Source: CAYVQA01 sp045119035 (GTDB lineage Bacteria; Bacillota_I; Bacilli_A; ML615J-28; CAG-313). Taken from it: a stretch of 50,841 bases of DNA. Location of the stretch: the NCBI GenBank assembly GCA_045119035.1, contig JBGVCU010000021.1:1-50841 (forward strand). The letters are read 5' to 3'. The notes under the pieces were generated by a model. It saw only the letters and a program-made list of their open reading frames with translations. It searched no databases and was not told the origin of the DNA. The position numbers and the translations under genes are program-made. Shown here in pieces: positions 25,896 through 34,000 of this stretch; positions within the stretch are counted from its first letter, which is position 1; every line of letters begins with the position of its first letter.

Positions 25896-26771
25896 TCATA
25901 AATATACTTTATCGATTTCCTCTAAATACGATGCACAAGAATCTCCCATTAAAGTTCTACATTTGTTATCTAAAAATTTAATAATTTTAAATAATATTTC
26001 TTGATCAATCATTAATAATTTTTTACTTTCAAAAGAATATCTCCATTCAGTAAATGCATTATTAATATTAAGTAATTCTTTTTCTAGCTCATTAGACTTC
26101 AAATTCGAAAAATCCTTACTTGTCATTAGCTCATCATATAACTTTACGTTTTTTAATAAATAATAAATTCCATGAGAATTTACATACTTCTTATTCTGTA
26201 TCATTAAAATTAATTTCAAATATAATTCACACGCAAAAATAGTATTAACAATAAAAGGAATAGGTTTATTATATATTTTCCCATTCTTCATCTCGTAAGA
26301 ATTTGGAACTGCATGTTCAAATTGCTTAGCTGAAAAATAAATTTTTAATAAATCGTCTAATTCTTTCGGAACATCATTAAACATTCTTGGTTCCTCTCTA
26401 AAATAACAAAATACCTTTTTATCGATTCTCTCAAAATTTTTGTCATTAAATTCATTCATATCTATCAATTTGATATTTTCATTATTAATTTTTACATTTT
26501 TGTTTTTAAATTCACAAAAATAAAAATGTATTTTTTCCTGTTTATTTTTATCCTTCATCTCAATAGTTGTAATATATTCTTTTACTTTAATTGAAATTAC
26601 AAATTTTGTTTCGAAATAATTCTTAAACTTTGACTTATGTTCTTCATTATCTATAATATTTACTTTTGGAAATTCTAATATAGCTTTATTATCAGTATAA
26701 TTTTCTACGAATAAATATTTTTTACCATGTACTATCACACCAACTACTTTTTCTACATATTTCATACTCAT
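25896..26771 (-). CDS. HEPN-like protein with Nudix-like N-terminus
   Basis: I start at ATG 26771, seven bases after GAGG; an upstream TTG is less likely. The first 130 of 291 residues resemble a Nudix fold (VVGVIVHGKKYLFVENYTDN, ILEFPKVNII) but lack the REXXEE catalytic box. The C-terminal half looks like a HEPN domain: helices around FSAKQFEHAVPNSYE, IPFIVNTIFACELYLKLILM, NSHGIYYLLKNVKLYDEL, and EWRYSFESKKLLMI with a candidate HEPN arginine. HEPN proteins are often RNases or adaptors in conflict systems. It is a single gene ended by its own terminator. Confidence 0.55.
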   Translation of the reverse strand: MSMKYVEKVVGVIVHGKKYLFVENYTDNKAILEFPKVNIIDNEEHKSKFKNYFETKFVISIKVKEYITTIEMKDKNKQEKIHFYFCEFKNKNVKINNENIKLIDMNEFNDKNFERIDKKVFCYFREEPRMFNDVPKELDDLLKIYFSAKQFEHAVPNSYEMKNGKIYNKPIPFIVNTIFACELYLKLILMIQNKKYVNSHGIYYLLKNVKLYDELMTSKDFSNLKSNELEKELLNINNAFTEWRYSFESKKLLMIDQEILFKIIKFLDNKCRTLMGDSCASYLEEIDKVYL

Positions 26772-26777
26772 CAACAA

Positions 26778-27100
26778 ACCTCAAAATTATTCTCAAATTT
26801 AATAACTAATTAATAATTCAATAATAATTAATGATTCCATTATTCATTTCTTATATATATTTATATTAATTAAACTTTTATTTCTATTTTTCAAACAAAG
26901 ATAAATCTTCTATCTATAATAAATAACAAATATTACAGTACCAATATAGTAAAATATAAGCATTATATTAATATAGCTTATAATACTTTAAATATTAAAA
27001 AACAAACAAAATAATTTAATTAATGTAATTATATATCAAGATTATTAATATCAAAATTTATAAATTACCCAATTTATATAATTGAATAATTATTTATGAA
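26778..27100. other. Gene-free AT-rich spacer
   Basis: I see no open frame, clear hairpin or repeat here. It probably contains the promoter of the HEPN-like gene and the 3' end of the lipoprotein transcript. Confidence 0.5.
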
Positions 27101-27640
27101 TTATTTGTAACACTCATATGAAACAACAATATTTTTAAAATAAATAATATTTTGTATATTGTCTGTTGATAGAACAAATCTTATTTTTTCATTAATTAAA
27201 TTTATAATATCAGTTCTATAAGTTATAGTTCTTCTAATAGATTCCTTGAGTGTATCAAGATCTTCTTTTATTGTGCCAACATTTTCATCATTTAAAATAT
27301 ATGCTTCATATCTAGGAGAACCTAAATAGCCAATATCTCCAAAGAAACCAGTATCTTTAACATAATAAACCTCATAACTTACTGTAATTTCCATTTTATA
27401 TCCTTTAGAATTTAATTCTTCATAATCAAAGCCTGATGGTGTGATATACCAAAATACTTCAGAATTATAATCATCATCCATAAATTTTATACTCGCATTA
27501 CTTAAAAGTTTTGTATCCTCTAATTTTAATTTGTTTTCAATAATTCCACTATTCGAATTATTTGAACCAGTATTTATTTTACAAGAACTAACAAAGCATA
27601 GTGAAAATAATAGTGTTAATATTAAAATAATCTTTTTCAT
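27101..27640 (-). CDS. Lipoprotein of unknown function
   Basis: The 179-residue protein has a type II signal peptide (MKKIILILTLLFSLCFVSSC) with lipobox VSSC, so cysteine 20 should be lipidated and the protein anchored outside the membrane. The mature part is asparagine and aspartate-rich and beta-like. I do not recognise its domain. RBS AGAGGAA precedes the ATG. It stands alone between the HEPN-like gene and the TIR operon. Confidence 0.75.
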   Translation of the reverse strand: MKKIILILTLLFSLCFVSSCKINTGSNNSNSGIIENKLKLEDTKLLSNASIKFMDDDYNSEVFWYITPSGFDYEELNSKGYKMEITVSYEVYYVKDTGFFGDIGYLGSPRYEAYILNDENVGTIKEDLDTLKESIRRTITYRTDIINLINEKIRFVLSTDNIQNIIYFKNIVVSYECYK

Positions 27641-27769
27641 CTTTAATTCCTCTATTTTTTATTCTAACTTTAAAATACAATAAAATCTTTTTAATAAAAA
27701 GCAACAATATGTTTAACTATTTATATTCTAAAATAATATGATACAAGTGTAACGTTAATGTATTTGTTT

Positions 27770-28093
27770 TTACCATACTCTTTTTTCAAAGAATGTAATA
27801 CCTTGATTAAGTGATAAGTAAAAACCAGTCATATCTCTTTTAAATAGGTATACCATATATAATCCATATTGAGTTGATTGTGTAATGTTCTTATCCGTTA
27901 TAGCAATCCAAGGATACTGTGTTTTATTACCTTGTCACATAGATTCTTCAACAATTAGATCACTTATTCCTAGTGTGTATCCTATTTTATTTGGAAGTGT
28001 TTTTGTTAATACTTTATATAGTTCAGTAGATGAATCCACTTTTTCACTTCCATCATTGTAGTTTTCTAATATATATTTAAATTGTTTATTCAT
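27770..28093 (-). pseudogene. McrB N-terminal-domain (DUF3578-like) gene with in-frame TGA
   Basis: From the ATG at 28093, two bases after the TIR stop, the frame reads a recognisable McrB-N/DUF3578 domain. Its hallmark is QGNKTQYPWIAITDKNITQS, then GLYMVYLFKRDMTGFYLSL and NQG, close to the family's QGN...PWI...D...YLFS.DM..VYLSLNQG. Codon 53 is TGA (27935-27937), just where the family usually has glycine before QGN, which suggests GGA to TGA. The frame then stops after FFEKRVW, too short for a complete protein. It is most simply a decayed last gene of the operon. Confidence 0.75.
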
Positions 28094-28095
28094 AA

Positions 28096-28707
28096 TTATC
28101 TTTCTTTATGCAATTTATATCCTTTAGCATCATTTTCGCTTTTATCATACGCATTGTCAATATATTTTGATGGATCTGCTAGAAAATCTTCTTCTTCTAC
28201 AAAAGTAATATAAGATCCATTTAACCAATCGTATGTTTCACATGAATTGCAATGCCATTTTGGAGGATTAGAATTAAAGTGATTTGCTGAAATAATTTTG
28301 TAAATTTTATCCATCTCATATTTCACAATGCAAGTCCCATGGCAATTAAATCCTGTTTTTTTAAACCAGGAGTAAGAACCATCAACTTTCATAATAACTG
28401 CAACAACACCATTAGTATGCGATGTTCTATCTTTTCTTGTAATATTTTTTAAAGAATACTCTATTTCCCAATCAATCCATTTACTTTCTTTCATATTGGG
28501 AGACAATATTACAATTGTTACACTTGTATCATACATCATATCATTTAATTTTTTCTTTATTGTTTCGGTTTTTAAGTCACTTAAATCAGGTGAATCAGAA
28601 GTTTCACCTTTATAATAAGTAGAATCATTCCCCAATTTTTTAATTATATTATCTCTTAAAGTTTGTGCTTCACTATATTTATATGAAATAAATGTCTTAT
28701 GTGCCAT
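28096..28707 (-). CDS. TIR-domain protein, Thoeris ThsB-like (DUF1863)
   Basis: The 203-residue protein begins KTFISYKYSEAQTLRDNI, the TIR box 1, and has VTIVILSPNMKESKWIDWEI with the expected catalytic glutamate (E81 or E83) of NAD-consuming TIR enzymes. TIR proteins of the ThsB type make ADP-ribose-derived signals when phage is sensed. The C-terminal 70 residues carry a CxxC pair (HCNSCETYDWLNGSYITF). The AGGAGGAG site lies inside the end of the membrane-protein gene and the genes abut, so the pair is translated together. Confidence 0.85.
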   Translation of the reverse strand: MAHKTFISYKYSEAQTLRDNIIKKLGNDSTYYKGETSDSPDLSDLKTETIKKKLNDMMYDTSVTIVILSPNMKESKWIDWEIEYSLKNITRKDRTSHTNGVVAVIMKVDGSYSWFKKTGFNCHGTCIVKYEMDKIYKIISANHFNSNPPKWHCNSCETYDWLNGSYITFVEEEDFLADPSKYIDNAYDKSENDAKGYKLHKER

Positions 28708-29130
28708 TTATAAAACTCCTCCTATTTTTAATATAATAGTTATAATATAAACTACATAAATCAATGGATAGAATAAATATATACTCGGAGATTTCATACA
28801 ATCTAAAAATCTAGCTCTCGCACTTATTATATCTAATGGTTCATTCAATAATTTTAATGAGAAATTAACATCATGTTTTTCATCTAATACACAATTATAT
28901 AAGTGTCTAAATTTTCTTTCCATGCTCAAATAATATATATCCATAATTGTGAAAGCCAATATTGGCATAAAAGCCAGTATTAGTATTATTACTTTAATTT
29001 CAGAAAATGATATTAATGTTAATCCTGTTATAATTGTTGCCGTAAATCCTTTAATAGTTACCGAAATTGACGACATCCTATTTATTGGTTCTTGTATCAT
29101 CTGTAAATACTGTTTTTTATCTTCGTTCAT
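28708..29130 (-). CDS. Multi-span membrane protein paired with the TIR gene
   Basis: The 140-residue protein has two hydrophobic segments in the middle (about residues 28-66, ATIITGLTLISF and VIILILAFMPILAFTIMDIY) and one near the C-terminus (about 113-136, IYLFYPLIYVVYIITIILK). A short soluble loop separates them. I do not recognise a named family. It directly precedes the TIR gene with no gap. By analogy with membrane effectors of nucleotide-signal defence, it could be the effector opened by a TIR product, though here no macrodomain or SLOG reader is fused. Confidence 0.7.
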   Translation of the reverse strand: MNEDKKQYLQMIQEPINRMSSISVTIKGFTATIITGLTLISFSEIKVIILILAFMPILAFTIMDIYYLSMERKFRHLYNCVLDEKHDVNFSLKLLNEPLDIISARARFLDCMKSPSIYLFYPLIYVVYIITIILKIGGVL

Positions 29131-29160
29131 TTAAATGCTCCTTTTTTATTTCCTATGATT

Positions 29161-30768
29161 TTATTTTATTTCTATATTTAATTCCTTCAACAGTTCTTCA
29201 AATAATTGCACAAAAGATTCTTGTAATAAATGAAACGGAATATGCGATAAATAGTCTATATGATTTACATCTTCAATATTATCATATTTCCCTAGTTCTT
29301 GCTCTTTCAAAGTTGCGGTAAAAATAACTTGATTTGATAGTTTTTTAAACTCTTCGATTACTATACTTTCTTTTTGAGTAGACAATTCTCCATCTCTAAA
29401 ATAATCCATTACAATTGGGTATGTATGATTCAATATCTTTTGCAATGCATATAGTCTAGACAAATAAAATTCCGTTCCTTCGCACCCAGAATATGTTTCT
29501 TCTTTTTTTGTAAATATATTAAACATATTAGGACCATTAGGTTCTATAATATGATAAATAGAATTCATTGCTTGCTCAATATCTTCAATAAGTTTTTTTC
29601 TTTGTTCTTCAATGTCCTTTGACTTTGTTTTTCCTACTAACAATGAATTCTTTAATGTTTTTATTTCTTTCTTAATTTCCACAAGCCTATTATCTGCATC
29701 AACATAATTAATAAAATCTGGTTTATATAATAATATTGATTCAATTGATATGTCACGATCTTTTAATAATTCCTTTAACAATGTTTGCGATTGCTCAATT
29801 ATATTATTTAATTTATCTATTTCATCTTTATATACTTCTATTTTCCCTTCGATTGACTTAATAATTTGAGTTCTCATATCAGTTGTTGTAACATTAAAAT
29901 TATATGATTTATCTTCAGTATAATAATAAATCTTATCACTGCCACAATCAGAACATCGTAAAGTTCCTGATTCTATATATAGATTTAACGACCTTAACTC
30001 TTTTAGTGCAGTTTCATTTTTAAATTGTCTATTAATCAATCTGTTTCTTTCTTTGGAACATTCTACAATAGTATCTTTTAATTTTTTTATTTCAGAAAAT
30101 TTCGATTCTAATGATGTTATATCACTATAAGTTGAAACTGTATTCATAGTTGTACTTTTAGAAGATAATATTTTATTTTGTTTCTTTAATTGTCTTTGTT
30201 CTTCTTCGAGTTCTTCAATTCTTTTTTTAGTTAGTTCTTCATCTACATTTAATATTTGGACTAATTCTATTCCTGTAATTGAATAAATCATATTAATAAA
30301 ATCTTCTTTTTTATAATATCCTTTATGAATAATATCAGAAGTGTTTTTCTTGTCTTGACCAACAAAGAATAACTCATATAACAAGACTGGATCTACCATT
30401 TTTTTAACATTATCTTTTATAATATATGGGAATTCAAATCCATTTCTAGAAAAAAATCTTTTCAATTCAGCTGTTGAATCAAAGAAATTTAAAGTTTCAT
30501 TTATTTTTACAACATATGACTCATTTTTTCTACAACACAAAATATTACTTCCATTGTCCAAAGTGAAATCTAATATATAATAATATTCTTTATACTCAAA
30601 TGATGAAGGAAATACAGGTTCATTACCAATAGCATAAAATATTGATTGGATAACAATTGTTTTGCCTTTGTTATTATCATCACTTGAAATGATGTTTAAT
30701 CCACTTGTAAATCTGTCTTCAATAAATGCTTCTTGGGAATTACCGATTGCAATCTTATTTATAATCAT
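29161..30768 (-). CDS. SMC/Rad50-like ATPase (Lamassu LmuB- or ABC-3C-like)
   Basis: The 535-residue protein starts with an ABC-type ATP site (GLNIISSDDNNKGKTIVIQS, a Walker A of the NNKGKT form). Long coiled coils follow (about 175-260 and 285-420) around a Rad50-like CxxC hook (RCSDCGSD, C272 and C275), and the C-terminal part has a Walker B-like YPIVMDYFRDGE. Such ATPases sense DNA ends or structures and license a nuclease partner. Its start overlaps the nuclease gene by 4 bp (ATGA), supporting a two-subunit complex as in Lamassu. It is shorter than many LmuB proteins. Confidence 0.8.
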   Translation of the reverse strand: MIINKIAIGNSQEAFIEDRFTSGLNIISSDDNNKGKTIVIQSIFYAIGNEPVFPSSFEYKEYYYILDFTLDNGSNILCCRKNESYVVKINETLNFFDSTAELKRFFSRNGFEFPYIIKDNVKKMVDPVLLYELFFVGQDKKNTSDIIHKGYYKKEDFINMIYSITGIELVQILNVDEELTKKRIEELEEEQRQLKKQNKILSSKSTTMNTVSTYSDITSLESKFSEIKKLKDTIVECSKERNRLINRQFKNETALKELRSLNLYIESGTLRCSDCGSDKIYYYTEDKSYNFNVTTTDMRTQIIKSIEGKIEVYKDEIDKLNNIIEQSQTLLKELLKDRDISIESILLYKPDFINYVDADNRLVEIKKEIKTLKNSLLVGKTKSKDIEEQRKKLIEDIEQAMNSIYHIIEPNGPNMFNIFTKKEETYSGCEGTEFYLSRLYALQKILNHTYPIVMDYFRDGELSTQKESIVIEEFKKLSNQVIFTATLKEQELGKYDNIEDVNHIDYLSHIPFHLLQESFVQLFEELLKELNIEIK

Positions 30769-31793
30769 ATAATAACCTCCATTATTAATGCAACTAAATA
30801 TTTTACAGCCATTTCATCTAAATGATGAACACAATTTATTTTATTTTGATCAATCAAAACAAATATTTCATCTATTGTTCCCTGAGGATTTTCAGTTATA
30901 AGCGAATATATTTCACCAAACAATTTCCAGAAATTATCACTATTATTTTTATCAAATAATGCCTTAGAAATATTCAATTTACAGTCTTCAATTACATCTT
31001 TCAAATCATTTTTACTTAAATGTCCAATTACTTCATTTAAACAAATCGGCATTCCTTTATCCATTATATTTGAGTTTACAATACGATTTAATGCCATAAT
31101 TCGAATTTCATCTGATGTCATATGTCTTTTAAATCTTAATATGTCAATTGGAGAATTTAAAATTATTCCTTCAACACACATATTATTCTTTTTAGCTGAT
31201 TGCACATCCCTAATTGAATCAAAAATACTGATTAAAATTTCATCATTAACTATAACGGAAGTTTTAAGATTTATAATTCCTCTAACATATTCAGTTTTAC
31301 CTTTATCATCGATAACAAAAGCTATTTGTTCTAAAAAATTATCAATATTTTCATCAGTGATCCACTCATTTTTTATATAATATTTTTTTGCAGATTCTTC
31401 TTTTAATCCTTCAATCATTTTGATTCTCGCTGATGGCAAAACATTTTCTATTCCAAACACATTAATGCTCTCATCAATTCTAAAAGTAGATGACACTCCG
31501 CCAAGAAATAATATTGATTTCATAAAATTAAATTCAGACATAAAATTTTTAAAAAGTGTAACTATTTCTTTTCCTATCGATTTCGGAGAAGGTGATTTAT
31601 TTCCTTTCGCTTGAACATCCCAAGAATTAATCATATTTAAAGAATGTCCAGAAAGGTCATTTATTACATCAATAATATAATAGTGTATTTGACTACTATC
31701 TTCGTCAAAATTCATTAAATACAATAATGCTTTTGTTTCAGTCTCTGATGCAGCTTTTCTGGTCTTTTCTGATGCTGAGATTATATATGGCAT
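30765..31793 (-). CDS. PD-(D/E)XK-like nuclease, candidate effector with the SMC protein
   Basis: The 342-residue protein has an N-terminal stretch like DUF4297/Cap4-type nucleases: SETETKALLYLMNF, YYIIDVINDLSGH, then SWDVQAKGNKSP, giving a D42...Q61-x-K63 site. The rest (ILFLGGVSSTFRIDESINVF, then helical repeats) is unrecognised and may be the dimerisation or sensor part. It is the first gene of a packed operon and overlaps the ATPase gene. Nuclease plus SMC is the core of Lamassu systems. The family call is moderate, because only short motifs support it. Confidence 0.6.
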   Translation of the reverse strand: MPYIISASEKTRKAASETETKALLYLMNFDEDSSQIHYYIIDVINDLSGHSLNMINSWDVQAKGNKSPSPKSIGKEIVTLFKNFMSEFNFMKSILFLGGVSSTFRIDESINVFGIENVLPSARIKMIEGLKEESAKKYYIKNEWITDENIDNFLEQIAFVIDDKGKTEYVRGIINLKTSVIVNDEILISIFDSIRDVQSAKKNNMCVEGIILNSPIDILRFKRHMTSDEIRIMALNRIVNSNIMDKGMPICLNEVIGHLSKNDLKDVIEDCKLNISKALFDKNNSDNFWKLFGEIYSLITENPQGTIDEIFVLIDQNKINCVHHLDEMAVKYLVALIMEVII

Positions 31794-31828
31794 ATATTTC
31801 CTCCTAACTCACTTAAAAAAGTGTCCAA

Positions 31829-31938
31829 TTTTGGTCAAAATTTTTATCGGTAATTTTTGATTTTTTATTTTAAACAAAGTTGTTGTCTGTTCACGGACTT
31901 CTTATCAGTATGAGTAAGGTTCAGTTCGATAAAAAGTC
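31829..31938 (-). promoter_or_regulatory. Upstream region of the nuclease-SMC-TIR operon with inverted repeats
   Basis: GACTTCTTATC (31896-31906) and GATAAAAAGTC (31928-31938) pair at 10 of 11 positions around a 21-base loop. Closer to the gene, GACCAAAATTGGAC (31829-31842) is an imperfect palindrome overlapping TTGACC, a possible -35. No convincing -10 follows. These are candidate regulatory structures for the operon. Confidence 0.4.
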
Positions 31939-32285
31939 TCAATTATTTTTTTATTTTTGTATATCATTTTAGTATTTTTACCCCATTTTTTGACATTTTT
32001 TATGTTTATTTCTAATTTTTAATGATTTTTAACTGTTTTTTAACGAATTATACTCGAGACAAACAATCGAACTCACATGACATAATAAAATAACTTTTTG
32101 TCATCTAGCAATATGAAACAAAAATAAAATATCTACCATTACCAAGTAGATCTTATTAAGCGAATTATTGTTTAAAATACACTATAAATAAAATAAGCAA
32201 TCTACTATCTATTATTTAAGATATTTTATAATAAATTTATACTTATTTCAACACTATTACTTAAAAAATTATTCTAACATAAAAT

Positions 32286-32420
32286 TTATTTATAAATAAT
32301 ATCTTTATCTATTATTTTTCCAAAGCTTGCATTAAAACTTCTTTTACCATTCAAGTAAATAATAATTGGACTATCTAAATTATATAAAACAATAATAGCA
32401 TTATTTATATCTTTTGCCAT
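32286..32420 (-). CDS. Possible 44-residue protein
   Basis: A short frame starting MAKDINNAIIVLYNLDSP reads like the start of a soluble alpha/beta protein (IIIYLNGKRSFNASFGKI) and ends in TAA. The upstream AAAGGG is farther than ideal from the ATG. The rest of the 785-base gap between 31794 and 32579 is AT-rich with no other gene. It could be a small protein or a fragment. Confidence 0.3.
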   Translation of the reverse strand: MAKDINNAIIVLYNLDSPIIIYLNGKRSFNASFGKIIDKDIIYK

Positions 32421-32579
32421 ATAAATTACATACCCTTTTTAAATTAGTATATATTTTTATACTTGCTGCAACATTTCCAACAACAGCAAAATCATACCAT
32501 TTATATTATAAATTATATACTATATAATCAAAGCTATATTAAATATATAATACATTATTATAATATAAATACTATAGAA

Positions 32580-33380
32580 TTATTTTCTATACTTTCTATT
32601 TATTTTCTTAATTGAACGATCTAAATAATCTTCTAAATTACTCATATTACATTCTCTAATTTCTATAAAATCAAACTTTTTTGATTTATAAAATTTCATT
32701 TTCTTTTTTGCTTTTTTACTATATTCATCATTATCAAGACCAAAATACTCAATATAAATACCTTTATTTTCTCCTTCACTTTTTCCTTCATATGGTAAAT
32801 AAAAATCAGGATAATAAGTTTCATTATTTTCATCATTATAAACTGCTTGTTCATATACATGAATTATTCTAGCTAAAAAGAAATAATCATCTATAATTCT
32901 TTCAGCTTTACTTTTTACATAATGTCCATCTTTACATCTATAAGGAGATACAAATTTATTACGATAATCATCTTCTAATTCTTCATTATTTATAAATATA
33001 GATTCATTATCTTTAGAATTAATATCTTCTTTAATTTTATCTTCGTCAGATTCATTTATTAAACCTAAATACTTTTTCTTTTTATAAATTAATTCTATAA
33101 CTTCTTTTTTAGCTTTTTCTATAAAACCTATTTGATCAAAATAATTTTCTATAAATTCACTTAATGCTATTAATTTTAAACAATTATATTTAACATAATC
33201 CATATTTTTTAAATAATATATCTTACTCTTAATTTCATAATAATGATTTTTGGTTGCATCTAAATACCATATAAAATCTTCTAATTGATTTTTTATATTA
33301 TTCATTTCTTCATAACATTTTTTGCATAAATCATATTTTGACTCTTCTTCGCATATTATACATTGTTTTTTATCCTTCAT
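32580..33380 (-). CDS. Zinc-finger protein with PD-(D/E)XK-like nuclease domain
   Basis: The 266-residue protein begins with a four-cysteine zinc ribbon (CIICEEESKYDLCKKC, residues 7-22). A charged helical linker follows, then a C-terminal nuclease-like domain: VKSKAERIIDDYFF (N-terminal glutamate helix), YYPDFYLPYEG (catalytic-type PDF), and GIYIEYFGLDNDEY (E-x-F/G element). This SxxE...PDF...IEYFG pattern is found in stand-alone and helicase-fused nucleases. The partner is unknown. It is preceded by a leader with a terminator hairpin, so expression may be attenuated. Confidence 0.7.
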   Translation of the reverse strand: MKDKKQCIICEEESKYDLCKKCYEEMNNIKNQLEDFIWYLDATKNHYYEIKSKIYYLKNMDYVKYNCLKLIALSEFIENYFDQIGFIEKAKKEVIELIYKKKKYLGLINESDEDKIKEDINSKDNESIFINNEELEDDYRNKFVSPYRCKDGHYVKSKAERIIDDYFFLARIIHVYEQAVYNDENNETYYPDFYLPYEGKSEGENKGIYIEYFGLDNDEYSKKAKKKMKFYKSKKFDFIEIRECNMSNLEDYLDRSIKKINRKYRK

Positions 33381-33426
33381 AGTAAATCTCCTATATAAAA
33401 TATGTTTTCTTATTATATAAACAAAA

Positions 33427-33545
33427 AAGGGGAAAGTATCCCCTTATAAATTATTAAATTATTTAATTAAATGTCCCCTATACTATATATACGAAATTCA
33501 TAATACAAAATGCACAGAAATTTGTCCTTTTTTTTAAAATGTTGT
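33427..33545 (-). promoter_or_regulatory. Leader with terminator hairpin before the zinc-finger nuclease gene
   Basis: On the minus strand AAGGGGA-TACT-TTCCCCTT (33445-33427) followed by Ts is a terminator placed between the predicted promoter and the gene start (33380). Upstream it has the blocks GGGGA, TATATATAGTATA and TTTGTGCATTTTG shared with the leader at 36515-36600. The arrangement suggests attenuation. The remainder of the gap up to 34000 is AT-rich and shows no gene. Confidence 0.5.
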
Positions 33546-34000
33546 ATTTTATTTTAAAATGATTATGTGAATTACTTTAGGGTTTGAGTATACCAGTGAA
33601 TTAGTTTAGGGTCTCCCTATACTTCTTCACTGTTTTTTTGTTATACTATTATAAAATTTTAATTCATTTAACACATATAAAACGGATAGGCCTTCAAATT
33701 TGTATTAAACTTTGATAATTAGGAAAACATTTCAAACACTTCCAAAATTTAATTAATCGTTCTCCAAATAATAACATAATAAGGTTATATTTAGAATATA
33801 TTACATTAAAATAATATTGAAATTTATTATTTAACTACAGATTATTATAGAATGTGTTATATGAAGAAATTGTTCAATTATATTAATTTTTTAATTAAAT
33901 AATTTGTGAAAAAATTTATTTTTTTATAATTGCGTTTCAATTTTTTGATATTCAAGTCTAGACATATCATAATTATATATTAGATTTATAAATTTACTCA

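Noticed and set aside
26778..27100. Possible tRNA or small RNA in the spacer
   Set aside because: No cloverleaf, hairpin or promoter could be recognised; only AT-rich sequence.
27770..28093. Selenocysteine or tryptophan recoding of TGA at 27935
   Set aside because: TGA is used as a normal stop in this window (cas2), no stem-loop typical of a SECIS was evident, and the gene is also truncated; a pseudogene is simpler.
28949..29321. Plus-strand frames opposite the membrane protein and SMC gene
   Set aside because: Antisense shadows of genes with clear motifs and ribosome sites.
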